64,000 bases of DNA from contig JADKGB010000034.1 in assembly GCA_016717225.1 (NCBI GenBank), positions 62,001-126,000 on the forward strand. Reading direction: 5' to 3'. Made by a program: the position numbers and the translations under genes. Shown here piece by piece: positions 44,438-54,209 of the stretch. Below the pieces are notes generated by a model that saw nothing but the letters and a program-made list of their open reading frames with translations, made no database searches and was not told the origin of the DNA. The DNA comes from Flavobacteriales bacterium. GTDB taxonomy: Bacteria; Bacteroidota; Bacteroidia; Flavobacteriales_F; PHOS-HE28. Position 1 is the first letter of the stretch; every line of letters starts with the position of its first letter.

Positions 44438-45869
44438 GGATCAGATCTTCTTGTTTCACCGCCTTCTGCTCGCCAGTCTTCATTTCCTTGATGTTCACGA
44501 TGCCTTGCTTCAGCTCGTTCTCACCGATGATCGCCACGAAAGCAATGCCTTTGTCGTCGGCGTATTTGAACTGCTTGGCCATCTTCACCGCATCGGGATA
44601 CAATTCAGCAGCGATGCCCGCTTCCCTGACCTGTCGCAACAATTTCAGGCAGTGCATCGCCTCTGCCTCGCCGAAGTTGGCGAAGAGCACTTTGGTGCTC
44701 GCACCCAGTTCAGCCGGGAACTTGTTCGTCTCCAGCAGCACGTCGTAGATGCGGTCCGCGCCGAAGCTGATGCCCACGCCGCTCATGCCCTTCAGGCCGA
44801 ACACGCCGGTGAGGTCGTCGTAGCGGCCACCACCGCAAATGCTTCCTGGCATGGTGCCTTCCAACGCTATCACTTCGAAGATGGCACCGGTGTAATAATC
44901 CAAGCCGCGTGCGAGCGTAGGGTCGAATTCCAAACGCGCCGACTTCATACCGCCCACTGCATCGAATGTGAACGCGAGATCCTTCAAGCCCTGCTGTGCA
45001 ATGGTCGATGAAGCCAACCACTTTTCAAGTTGCGTACGTTGCTCCGCCCATGTGCCGCTCAGCGCGAACAAGGGTGCGATGCGCGTGATGGCTTCATCGG
45101 AAATTCCTTTCGCCCGCATCTCCTCCTCCGCTTTCTCGCGGCCGATCTTGTCCAGTTTGTCGATGGCGGTGACCATGTCCACGACTTTCTCTGGCTGCCC
45201 ACTCACTTCGGCGATGCCACTGAGCACCTTGCGGTCATTGATCTTCACCACCACGGACAAGCCGAGGCCGGTGAACACGTCATCAAAGAGTTGGACCAAC
45301 TCCACTTCGTTCAGCAGGCTCGTGCTGCCGATCATATCGGCATCGCACTGATAGAACTCGCGGTAGCGGCCTTTCTGTGGACGGTCGGCGCGCCACACGG
45401 GTTGTATCTGGTAGCGTTTGAACGGAAAGGTGATCTCGTTCTGATGTTGCACAACGTAGCGGGCGAATGGTACGGTGAGGTCGTAGCGTAAGCCCATGTC
45501 CGCCGATCGTCTATCAATCTGATGGGTGAGTTGGCGTTTCAGGTTGTCCAGATTCGTTCGCTGCTCATTGGTTTTTTCCCCGAAGGCCTGAGCAACCTTG
45601 TCATCATATAATGATGTCGATTCAACAGACTCAGCAATCGCGCTTTCGAGCGTGAATCCGCGCTTCAAGATCTTGAAGATCAACCGATCGCCTTCCTCGC
45701 CATACTTCCCGGTGAGCGTCTCCAGGTTCTCCATCGCCGGGGTTTCCAGCGGGAGGAAGCCGTACTTCTGAAAAACGGTCTCGATGGTACTGAAGATGTA
45801 CTTGCGCCGCAGCATCTCCACCGGGGAGAAGTCGCGCGTGCCTTTGGGTATGGAGGGCTTGGTGGCCAA
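44424..45869 (-). CDS. hisS: Histidyl-tRNA synthetase, non-ATG start
   Basis: Charges tRNA-His. Class II motifs are present: KPSIPKGTRDFSP (start), GLRYDLTVPFARYV (motif 2 neighbourhood), RPQKGRYREFYQCDADMIG, ARGLDYYTGAIFEV, GGRYDDL, GVGISFGADRIY, and an anticodon-binding C-terminus. Length about 481 aa. No ATG precedes the conserved beginning; TTG at 45867-45869 is the nearest plausible start (LATKPSIPKG), with only non-homologous codons upstream. It lies upstream of hutH. Confidence 0.9.
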   Translation of the reverse strand: MATKPSIPKGTRDFSPVEMLRRKYIFSTIETVFQKYGFLPLETPAMENLETLTGKYGEEGDRLIFKILKRGFTLESAIAESVESTSLYDDKVAQAFGEKTNEQRTNLDNLKRQLTHQIDRRSADMGLRYDLTVPFARYVVQHQNEITFPFKRYQIQPVWRADRPQKGRYREFYQCDADMIGSTSLLNEVELVQLFDDVFTGLGLSVVVKINDRKVLSGIAEVSGQPEKVVDMVTAIDKLDKIGREKAEEEMRAKGISDEAITRIAPLFALSGTWAEQRTQLEKWLASSTIAQQGLKDLAFTFDAVGGMKSARLEFDPTLARGLDYYTGAIFEVIALEGTMPGSICGGGRYDDLTGVFGLKGMSGVGISFGADRIYDVLLETNKFPAELGASTKVLFANFGEAEAMHCLKLLRQVREAGIAAELYPDAVKMAKQFKYADDKGIAFVAIIGENELKQGIVNIKEMKTGEQKAVKQEDLIHAIQ

Positions 45870-46145
45870 GGGAATAGTTGAATACAGGTGTCGAAGATGG
45901 TGCGGAGCGCGAATGTACCCGAAGGCCGCTTGTGCTGGCTGTGTGCATTCCCTTCTTGAAAGCTCGATCAGTTCCTGCTGATCGTCAGTAAACGTCCTGG
46001 CTGACCGAAGTTCATCGGTTTGGGCCGGGATCCATGGTGCTCGCATTCGCAGTTCGACATTGTTGAAGAAAATCCAACGGTTTACAAATCCATAACCTGC
46101 ATTGGTCGCGCTCTGGCTAACCTTGTATACCCAACCTTCTCGCTC
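45870..46145. other. Divergent gap between hisS and the secreted nuclease
   Basis: A 276-bp region that must hold both promoters. It contains no gene or recognised hairpin; the coding-like open frame on the minus strand lacks homology. Confidence 0.4.
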
Positions 46146-48182
46146 ATGACCTACTCTACCCTTCGTAAACACGCGATCCAACTTGTTCTCGGCTTCGCGA
46201 TCGTCCTGTTCTCCTCTTCCGCTTTTGGGCAACTCACAGGCATCTGTGCGATCCAGGGCAATGGTGGGGTCACTCCGTTCGCTGGGCAGGTGGTTACAAC
46301 GCGCGGCATCATCACCGCAGCGTACCAAGGCACAGGCACAATAGGTGGGTACTTCATCGAAGACCCTGCGTGCGATACGGATCCGCTGACGAGCAATGGG
46401 TTGTTCGTGTATGACCCCACCGGTGCAACCGTTACCGTGGGTGATCTGGTGGAGGTTACTGGCACTATTAGCGAATACAATACGCTTACAGAGATGAGCA
46501 CAATTACGGCCTTTACGGTGATCAGCAGCGGAAACGCGGTCGTGCCTTCAGCGGTTTCCTTCCCGGTCCCTGTAGCGGATTTTCTGGAGCGCTACGAAGG
46601 CATGCTGATGGTCTTTCCGCAAACGCTTACCGCTACCGACAACTATAACTGGGGTCGGTATGGCGAAGTGACACTCTGCGCCGGCGATCGCCTTTCGATA
46701 CCCACCGATATCGTGGATCCCAACGATGACCCTGCAACGGGAACCACCACCAGCGGCAACAGCAACGTACCCGCTGTTACAGCCCTCGCGGACCTGAACG
46801 CACGTAGTCGTATCCTGCTCGATGATGGGCGTTCAGTGAGCTATCCAGTTCCACCGCCCTACCTGGATCCGAACGGCACCTTCCGCTGCGGAAGTACGGT
46901 TACCGATCTTCAAGGTGTGTTGACGTTCGCTTTCGGTGTGAATCGCCTGTACCCTGTTGGTGCACCAGCTTGGAACTATGCGGCACGACCACCGGTGCCT
47001 TCACCGAGCGCTTCGTTGCGCGTGGTGAGTTTCAATGTGCTGAACTATTGGTCGACCCTTGGTGGTTGGGGAGCGCAAACAGCAACGGAGTTCGATCGGC
47101 AACGCACCAAATTGGTTGCCGCCATCACCGAAATGAATGCCGATGTACTTGGCTTGATGGAACTGGAGAACAACGGTAGCGCTGCTTATCAGGACCTGTT
47201 GGACGCGCTGAACATGGCGCTTGGCGCTGGCACGTACGCTGCGTTGGATGCTACCTCGCCAGGCCTTTATCAGACCAAATCGGTGATCTTCTACAAGCCT
47301 GCGGTTGTATCACTGGCCGCTCCGCTCGATGCGTTGAACGATGCCATCATCGAACGACCGATCCTCACGCAAGCCTTCACGCATGCCAGCACCGGTGCGT
47401 CGTTCCTGTTCTGTTTGAACCATCTGCGGTTCAAAGGATGTGATGGTGCCACAGGTCTTGATCTGGACCAGAACGATGGCCAAGCATGCTTCAACGCAAC
47501 GCGCACGGCACAAGCGGAACTCGTGGTTGCACGCCTCACAGAACTGGTCGCCCAAACCGGTATCGATCGCGTGTTGATCGCCGGTGATTTCAACGCGTAC
47601 AGTCAGGAAGATCCGATGGACGTGATCGATGGGGCTGGGTACACAAGCTTGTTGGAAGAAGGTGACTACAGCTATGGATATCAGGCGCAATGGGGCGCGT
47701 TGGACCATGCTTTCACCAGCCCGAATTTGTTGCCCGCTGTGGTGAACGCGCAGGTGTGGAATTGCAACAGTGATGAGCCACGCGCACTCGATTGGGCCGA
47801 TATCGATTCCGCCAATTACCAGCCCAACGCTTACCGCAGTTCAGACCATGATCCGGTGGTGATCGACATCGATGCGGCGACCATCAATACAGGGATCGAA
47901 GAGTTTGTACAGATCCCGGATGTGCGTGTGTTCCCGCTGCCCTGCACGGATGCGTTCACGGTATCCTGTGCTGTGCAAGGTGCGTCGCGCATGCGATTGG
48001 AATTGTTCGATGCTTGCGGAAGAACGGTGGCTGTTCATTCGCAAAGCGCAACGCCGAACAGCGATCAACGCATGGTGGTACCAACGGAACAATTCGCTCC
48101 CGGAGCCTACGGTTATCGGTTGATCGTTTCTACAGGTGATGGGGAGCAGCGCTTTCAAGGCACGGTGTTGCGCGCCCGCTGA
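46146..48182 (+). CDS. Secreted endonuclease/exonuclease/phosphatase with T9SS tail (ExeM-like)
   Basis: A 678-aa exported protein. Signal peptide (MTYSTLRKHAIQLVLGFAIVLF...FGQ), an OB-like domain (about 30-135, VVTTRGIITAAY, YFIEDPACD), the EEP nuclease domain (about 300-560) with RVVSFNVLNYWST, ELENNG, LIAGDFNAY, and SSDHDPVVIDI, and a C-terminal T9SS sorting domain (VFPLPCTDAF, LFDACGRTVAVH, APGAYGYRLIV). Fits the ExeM/NucH family of extracellular DNases. ATG at 46146 opens the signal peptide. Confidence 0.9.
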   Translation: MTYSTLRKHAIQLVLGFAIVLFSSSAFGQLTGICAIQGNGGVTPFAGQVVTTRGIITAAYQGTGTIGGYFIEDPACDTDPLTSNGLFVYDPTGATVTVGDLVEVTGTISEYNTLTEMSTITAFTVISSGNAVVPSAVSFPVPVADFLERYEGMLMVFPQTLTATDNYNWGRYGEVTLCAGDRLSIPTDIVDPNDDPATGTTTSGNSNVPAVTALADLNARSRILLDDGRSVSYPVPPPYLDPNGTFRCGSTVTDLQGVLTFAFGVNRLYPVGAPAWNYAARPPVPSPSASLRVVSFNVLNYWSTLGGWGAQTATEFDRQRTKLVAAITEMNADVLGLMELENNGSAAYQDLLDALNMALGAGTYAALDATSPGLYQTKSVIFYKPAVVSLAAPLDALNDAIIERPILTQAFTHASTGASFLFCLNHLRFKGCDGATGLDLDQNDGQACFNATRTAQAELVVARLTELVAQTGIDRVLIAGDFNAYSQEDPMDVIDGAGYTSLLEEGDYSYGYQAQWGALDHAFTSPNLLPAVVNAQVWNCNSDEPRALDWADIDSANYQPNAYRSSDHDPVVIDIDAATINTGIEEFVQIPDVRVFPLPCTDAFTVSCAVQGASRMRLELFDACGRTVAVHSQSATPNSDQRMVVPTEQFAPGAYGYRLIVSTGDGEQRFQGTVLRAR

Positions 48183-48407
48183 GTCCTGCGAACTGTTTTC
48201 CCCTCCGTTGACAGAAGACTCCGTCGACCGGCTCAATGGGGGGAGGGGTGTTTCCTTTGGACCGCGCTCTTCTGCAACCTGGTTACGCGGGCAAGTCCCC
48301 GGATATGCGCACTGCTTCCGGGGTGCCCGCTAGGAGGGCAAAATATCCTGGGCGAAGCTATCCCTGCCCTTCCTCGCACGGCCAAGTGGGGAGAGCGTTT
48401 TCTGGGC
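48183..48407. other. Intergenic, convergent genes
   Basis: A 225-bp GC-rich gap between the convergent nuclease and anchor-L genes. It has G-rich runs near 48237-48250 but no clear hairpin or small gene. Confidence 0.4.
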
Positions 48408-49404
48408 TCAGTTCTTTACGAAGCGTAGCGGAGCGATGCCAGGCACTTGCACGATGTACATACCAGCACCCCAATTGACTGTAGGCATAACCGTGTTAAG
48501 ACCAGTTAGTGGTTGACGATGCACCAAACTGCCTGCCGCATCGAACACCAACACTTCCTGACCCTTGACCATGCTTGCTGGCACTCGCAAAACATGCGCA
48601 TCGCCTTGTGGTAGAAGTTGGAGAGCACCGTTGGAAACTTCGTCAAGGCCATTGGCGAAAACGGGGCTGCGGAAACTGAACGCCTCCAGGAACACACCGC
48701 TATCCAAAATACCATCCTGCACATCAGCGACAACCACTTTGAAATGATAGGTCTCCCCCGGGTTGCACTACCGCGAAAGCATTGAGGTTGGTGGTAAAAC
48801 CATCATAAGCCACAAACTGACCTCCAGAACTTTCATTGTTGTGGAAGTACATGCTGTTGACGCCATCGTTCACGTTGTTGATGGAGACCAACGTACCGCC
48901 TGGAATAGCGGCCACATTGGTTGGCACAGTGAAGCCCGGACCAGTGATGTAAATTGCGAAGGCATCGTTGAAGCCCGTCATCACGAACTCGGGGTATTCC
49001 TCGGAGCCGAAGGAAAAGTTGAAAAGCAGTGTATCCCCTTGCGGAATGCAATCAAACTCCAGCCCGCACGCATCCTGGGTAAGTCCACCTAGGAGCTCCT
49101 GATCCAACGTGGCATCACCGGGTGTGCCCATGTAACCGGATGCGATACCCGCCACATGACCCGCCACAGCGTCCGCACTGCCCGTAGTAAGCACCAACCC
49201 TTGCGTTATGGACAATTCGCTCGGTCCGTTGAATTGCCCCATGGCTGCGCCGGCACAATTCACTGCAACGTTCGACACAGTTACACCGATACCTTCCAGC
49301 AACGTGGAAATGGCGCCCACCGAAAGACTGTCCGTCACGGTCAATTGCGCTTGTGCTCCGAACACTGAGCAGACTACGCATCCGAGGGTAAACAGGTGCT
49401 TCAT
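48408..49404 (-). pseudogene. Choice-of-anchor L protein with T9SS tail, frameshifted
   Basis: An exported surface protein. Signal peptide MKHLFTLGCVVCSVFGAQAQ, then the choice-of-anchor L domain (LVLTTGSADAVAG, FSFGSEEYPEFVMTGFNDAF, NSMYFHNNESSGGQ). The frame breaks in the C5 run at 48755-48759 (G5 on the coding strand); with one base fewer it reads VVQPGETYHFKVVVADVQDGILDSGVF and continues through a T9SS-like tail (EVLVFDAAGSLVHRQ, WGAGMYIVQVPG, RFVKN) to 48408, 331 aa in total. Likely an intact gene with a homopolymer error. Confidence 0.88.
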
Positions 49405-49676
49405 GAATTTCAGGTTTGTGCTGCCAATGTAGCGCCGAATAGCGAAGCCACCCACGCTTGGCGTGAGCGGCTCGCCGACCAGAACTGCCGATCATTTTCA
49501 AACAACGGCGCTGCTTCCGCGGCCTGCGCTGATCGACATACTGAATATACGAGTATTGATGCCGTCTTCAGACTTTCCTCGCAGCCAGCTTGAAGTAGTT
49601 ATGTACAGGTCCAACCGCCATTGCGCATCTTCGCGGCCCTTTTGCCCGGGAACCGCCCCAGCGCAGAACGTACAGC
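49405..49676. other. Divergent gap upstream of KTSC gene
   Basis: A 272-bp region between the anchor-L start and the KTSC start. On the minus strand TACATTGG (49424-49431) is one mismatch from the -7 consensus and could serve the anchor-L gene. Nothing else stands out. Confidence 0.35.
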
Positions 49677-50120
49677 ATGAAGAAGATCGCAGAAAGCCGC
49701 AAGCTCCTCGGCTCCACTCCAGCCACTACGCTGAAGGAATTGAACACCTTGTACAAGGGCCTGATGAAAACGCACCACCCTGACCGTTTCCAGGATGATG
49801 CACAACGCCAGGAAGCGGAGACCATCAGCCAGCACGTGATCACGGCGTACAAGTTCCTCGAGAGCATTCACCCCGAAACGCACGCAGCCAATGCCGAGGC
49901 TTTCGAGAAGACCGTTGCCAGCATGATCTCCAACTGGCACTACAAGTCCATTACGTTGCACGTGACCTTCGGCGATGGCAGTGTATACGAGTTCTACGGC
50001 GTGCCGCAGAACGTGTACAACAAGTTCCAAAAGACGGACGGCAATACACGCTTCGCCAAGCGCCACATCTTCGAGAGCTATACGCACAGGAAGGTGACCG
50101 GGGCGACGGAGGCCCCTTGA
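49677..50120 (+). CDS. J-like domain plus KTSC domain protein
   Basis: A 147-aa protein. The N-terminal 65 residues look like a J domain (KLLGSTPATTLKELNTLYKG, HHPDRFQDD with the HPD tripeptide), suggesting contact with DnaK. The C-terminal part (WHYKSITLHVTFGDGSVYEF, GVPQNVYNKFQ, FAKRHIFESYTHRKV) is a KTSC domain, which is often found in single-stranded DNA or RNA-associated proteins. Its last 59 bp are duplicated at 54295-54353 beyond the next gene. Confidence 0.82.
   Translation: MKKIAESRKLLGSTPATTLKELNTLYKGLMKTHHPDRFQDDAQRQEAETISQHVITAYKFLESIHPETHAANAEAFEKTVASMISNWHYKSITLHVTFGDGSVYEFYGVPQNVYNKFQKTDGNTRFAKRHIFESYTHRKVTGATEAP
50049..50107 (+). repeat. 59-bp direct repeat, copy 1 (3' end of KTSC gene)
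   Basis: From CGCTTCGCCAAGCG to GGGGCGAC. It matches 54295-54353 at 58 of 59 positions in the same orientation. The two copies enclose the 1302-aa CHU_C gene. Confidence 0.93.
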
Positions 50121-50300
50121 ATCCGCGAAGCAGCTTGACCACAGCAAATTCGAAGGCAGAATTTATCGGGTGATCCAGGTTACCGACTCCACTTTAGCTC
50201 ACAGCTTTGTTCTGGAGAACCGTAGGAGAAGACAAAGCCGAAGGAAAATGCGGGGTTGAGCGTTAATTTTCGCTCACCGTGGCGTTCCGGTCCGCACCAT

Positions 50301-53300
50301 ATGAGGTTTCTCTGCTCGCTTGCTTTTCTGCTCTCTGCTGCAGGACAAAGTCTGTTCGCGCAAGAATATTGGGTGCAGAAATTCGGAGGCCTGGGGGGTG
50401 ACGCTGTGCATGATGTGATCGTGGGCGCCGATGATCACATTTATGTCGCCGGTGAGTTCGCTGCGGGCATGGAAGTAGATGGCACACCGTTGAATTCGTT
50501 CGGTGCGTCCGATGGATTTGTTGCGAAACTGGATCCCACAGGGGAGTTGGAATGGATGAAGCAAGTTGGCGGCACTGCCATTGACCGGTGCTGGAAACTC
50601 GCGATGGGAGCGGACGGCACACTTGCTGTGGCGGGCCAATACATGGGACCCGCCGATCTTTTTGGGACGAGCGCGCCTGGTACCAACAATACATGGAACG
50701 CGTTTTTGGCCAAGCTCGATCCGAACACCGGCAACGCGACCTGGGTGCGAACCGGCGGTGCGAACGACGGTACCGACAGGCCTAACGGGATCTCGATTTC
50801 CCCCAATGGGAACATCACCATGGTCGGTGAGTTCTCAGGCACCGCTGTGTTTGATGCAGGCACGATCACCAGCATGTACGACCCCATCCTTCAACAGCCC
50901 GGTGTAGATGTATTCATCGCGAGTTACGCAGGCAACGGGGATGCGCTCTGGCTGAAGCATGGCACCGCCGAATTCACGGATAAGGCGGTGGATGTGGTGA
51001 GCGATGCTGACAACAACCTCTATGTCTGCGGGCAATTCAGCGACACCATCACGTTCGACCTTGTCCATGAGAATGCCATGTACAATGCCATCTTCATACT
51101 AAAGCTTGATTTTGGTGGCAATGAGGTTTGGTTCCGCCGCTGCGGTGGAGCCATTGTGGATGTGGTGAACGACATGTTACTTACCAGCAATGGGGACCTC
51201 CTGCTCTGTGGGGACCTGCGCGGCAACATGTTCTATCTGGATGGCACAACCGATGTGGTGCAGGCCGATGATGAGTACGCCTATTTCCTTCTTCGGCTCA
51301 ATACCGCAGGCGACCACATCGCCCATAGTGTCTTGGGTTCGAACAACCCTGTTTCGGCCAAGGCTATCGATCAGTTGGCAGATACTGTAGTGGTCTTCGG
51401 AGAATTCCAATGCCAATTCACCGATCTGAGCGAGTACTACGATAGCGACGGTTTGTTCATGGCTACAGGACCGCAAGACCTGTTCATCGCCCAACACTTG
51501 CTCGTCGGGATGCAGTTCAGCGAGGCACAGCAATTCGGCGGGCAAAAGAACAAACACGCGGGAGGAATAGCCCTTCTGTCAAGTGGTGATCCCCTATTCG
51601 CTGGTGGGTTCGAACAACTGCTTGTTTTACCGGGTGACAGAGCTGTTTGGGGAGATTGGAATTCGCACTATGGTTTCTGTGGAACACAATATGGCTTATT
51701 CTGCAACAATTCTACATTATCCACATTTTGCAGTGATTCTGCGTATGGCGCCTATAATGGCATTATCGCAGCAGGATCATGGGATGGTTTCTTATCCAAT
51801 GGTCGAGTTCGAAATAGACAACCTTATGATTTTTGGAATCGCAACAATGCGTTCGAGTGCGAACGTCACTCGTTAGAGTTCTGTATACGTTCTGGAGCAA
51901 ACACGCTTGCAACCGCAATTTGTGGTGATACGATCATAAACTGCTACTGCCAAGCTATTTCAATGCTCTATCCCGCCGGATCGGAGTTCCCTGTGCTCTC
52001 TTATGCTGAGAATATTCCTTGTTCTCCGGATTCAGTGGGTTATATCGGTCCTGACGTGAACTTTTTCTGGTCCAATGGTTCTACCGAGGATTACCTAATC
52101 CCTCCTTCAACTGGCTGGTATTGGTGTACGATCACCAGTGCGAACGGCTGTTGGGCCTGGACCGATTCGGCATACGTGATCAATGATTGCATTTGGCCCT
52201 TGATCTCGGACGATGTCGTGGTCAACACGAATGCGGGGATGCCTGGGCCCATTAATACATGCACACCGTTTTGGGCATTCACACCCAATGTCCCACCGGA
52301 CTATATCTGCACTTGGTATCAAGCTGGGCAAACGGATACACTGGTTACCGATAGCTTGTACATCACCCATTCAGGCTCCTATGGCGTAATGTTCCTGAGC
52401 CCGCACGGATGCCGGACCATCAATCAGGTGTGGGTGACCGTGTATGAAGAGGTAGACCTGCCCAACGTGTCGGCACTTGTGAGTACCCTATTCAATGCGG
52501 ATGGTTCGGTGTTCAACTCCGATACGTTGCACACGTGTCCCATCCCCTGTATCGGGGGGTACCTCGAATTAGATTGGTATGTGAACGGCTTACTTGATTC
52601 GTTGGACGAAGGTCTCTTTCTGGCGACCACTCTTTGTGGTGAGTCAGGTACACTCGGAAACCCAAATGAACCAATGGCCTGGGGTGTACCCGGGTATACA
52701 TCTGGCTGGTCGAATTGGACCATTGACCTTGTATTGCACAACGGACCCTGTGGCTCGGATACGATGCAATTCCATCTTCAGGACAGTGTGTACGTTCATG
52801 TGGTGCCTCTGCCCACATTCGTTATAGATCCGCCCACTCACATATGTGCTGGTGATTCGCTCCTGCTCTTGGCCACTTGTCAAGGGTGCGATTCGATGAG
52901 ATGGTGGTCTGAAGATGCGATCTATTCAACCAACTTTTTCGGGGACAGTGCCTGGTGCGATGCGGGTGGCTACTTCGGCTTCAGCCTTTACTACACGGAG
53001 CTCGGAGTAACATGTTCTGCTGGGACCTTTTTTCAGATCACTGAACCCGTAGGCCCGGACCTACAACTTATTCCGAACGTAATTTGTCTTGGTGATAGCG
53101 CTCTGCTTTTTACCAATATGATCGGCAATGATCAACAGTGGATCGGCCCGTCCGGGCCTGTCGGTCAAAACTTGAACTCGCTATACGTGCACGAATTCGG
53201 CGACTATTACCTCACCCTCACGGATGCGAACGGATGTGTGCTTTCCAATGGTCCGATCTCGCTGTATGGCTTCGGGTCACCCTTCCTTCAAGTAGACCCA

Positions 53301-54209
53301 GACCAGATCATTTGTCCGGGTGAGACGGTAGCCATAGAGGTGCAGACGAACAATCCGGGATCGATCGTGTGGAACGCGCCGCTCTCCGGGAGCGATACCC
53401 TGCAACTACTTGATCAGCCCGGCACCTATAGCTGTACTGTTACCACCTGCGGACAGGCCCAAACCCTGAGCGTGAACGTGATCGGAGGCCAGCCGAACGC
53501 CGAAGTGCTCGACCCAGGACCGTTCGCTCTGTGTGCAGGCAACAGCGTTCTGCTTGAAGCCGTTCCCGGCCAAGTGCTGTACATCTGGGTACCAATGGAT
53601 TCCATTGCGACCAGCATTGTCGTTGATACCTCGGGCTGGTACCAATTGATCACGTCCGATGTACTCGGCTGCTTCGATACCTCGGCCGTGATCGTAGTCT
53701 CGATCACCGATCCCTTGATCGTCGACCTCGCCCAGGACACAGCGATCTGCCCCGGCACACCCATCGTGCTTTCGGGCATCGGTCCCTATGACGATTGGTA
53801 TTGGAGTACCGATGAAGCCGCCACCTCGATCACCGTAGAACAGCCGGGCAACTACACGGTATTGGCCTATGATACCGCTGGATGCATGATCACTTCGAGC
53901 ATCATTGTGGCAGCGATCCCGTGCGATCCTGTGCTGCCCGATGATGTGATCGGCAATGTGATAACCCCCAACGGCGATGGCATCAATGACTCTTGGGGCT
54001 TTGGTGCCACTTCAAGCGTTGAGCGAGCCACCATTTTCACCCGCTGGGGCAATGTGGTATTCGACGGGGATCCGCGTATCGCGCCGTGGTCGGGTCGTGG
54101 TGCCAATGGTGAGCCGTTGGCCGACGGCGTGTACTTCTTCGTGTTGCGCTTGCACGCTTCGGATAACACAGATGCAACGCGCACCGGATACATTCAATTA
54201 GTACACTGA
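50301..54209 (+). CDS. Giant secreted protein with SBBP-like repeats and CHU_C gliding-type tail
   Basis: A 1302-aa exported protein. Signal peptide MRFLCSLAFLLSAAGQSLFAQ. Residues about 22-410 carry SBBP-like repeats (WVQKFGGLGGDAVHDV, FVAKLDPTGELEWMKQ, LYVCGQFSDTI). The centre (about 440-600) is lower in GC and cysteine-rich without recognised domain. The rest carries PKD/Ig-like domains (LTDANGCVLSNG, CPGETVAIEVQ, DTAICPGTPIVL) and the final ~90 residues are the gliding motility-associated C-terminal (CHU_C, type B) sorting domain (NVITPNGDGINDSW, FTRWGNVVFDG, LADGVYFFVLRL, TRTGYIQLVH). Predicted to be on the cell surface. The ATG at 50301 opens the signal peptide. Confidence 0.87.
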   Translation: MRFLCSLAFLLSAAGQSLFAQEYWVQKFGGLGGDAVHDVIVGADDHIYVAGEFAAGMEVDGTPLNSFGASDGFVAKLDPTGELEWMKQVGGTAIDRCWKLAMGADGTLAVAGQYMGPADLFGTSAPGTNNTWNAFLAKLDPNTGNATWVRTGGANDGTDRPNGISISPNGNITMVGEFSGTAVFDAGTITSMYDPILQQPGVDVFIASYAGNGDALWLKHGTAEFTDKAVDVVSDADNNLYVCGQFSDTITFDLVHENAMYNAIFILKLDFGGNEVWFRRCGGAIVDVVNDMLLTSNGDLLLCGDLRGNMFYLDGTTDVVQADDEYAYFLLRLNTAGDHIAHSVLGSNNPVSAKAIDQLADTVVVFGEFQCQFTDLSEYYDSDGLFMATGPQDLFIAQHLLVGMQFSEAQQFGGQKNKHAGGIALLSSGDPLFAGGFEQLLVLPGDRAVWGDWNSHYGFCGTQYGLFCNNSTLSTFCSDSAYGAYNGIIAAGSWDGFLSNGRVRNRQPYDFWNRNNAFECERHSLEFCIRSGANTLATAICGDTIINCYCQAISMLYPAGSEFPVLSYAENIPCSPDSVGYIGPDVNFFWSNGSTEDYLIPPSTGWYWCTITSANGCWAWTDSAYVINDCIWPLISDDVVVNTNAGMPGPINTCTPFWAFTPNVPPDYICTWYQAGQTDTLVTDSLYITHSGSYGVMFLSPHGCRTINQVWVTVYEEVDLPNVSALVSTLFNADGSVFNSDTLHTCPIPCIGGYLELDWYVNGLLDSLDEGLFLATTLCGESGTLGNPNEPMAWGVPGYTSGWSNWTIDLVLHNGPCGSDTMQFHLQDSVYVHVVPLPTFVIDPPTHICAGDSLLLLATCQGCDSMRWWSEDAIYSTNFFGDSAWCDAGGYFGFSLYYTELGVTCSAGTFFQITEPVGPDLQLIPNVICLGDSALLFTNMIGNDQQWIGPSGPVGQNLNSLYVHEFGDYYLTLTDANGCVLSNGPISLYGFGSPFLQVDPDQIICPGETVAIEVQTNNPGSIVWNAPLSGSDTLQLLDQPGTYSCTVTTCGQAQTLSVNVIGGQPNAEVLDPGPFALCAGNSVLLEAVPGQVLYIWVPMDSIATSIVVDTSGWYQLITSDVLGCFDTSAVIVVSITDPLIVDLAQDTAICPGTPIVLSGIGPYDDWYWSTDEAATSITVEQPGNYTVLAYDTAGCMITSSIIVAAIPCDPVLPDDVIGNVITPNGDGINDSWGFGATSSVERATIFTRWGNVVFDGDPRIAPWSGRGANGEPLADGVYFFVLRLHASDNTDATRTGYIQLVH

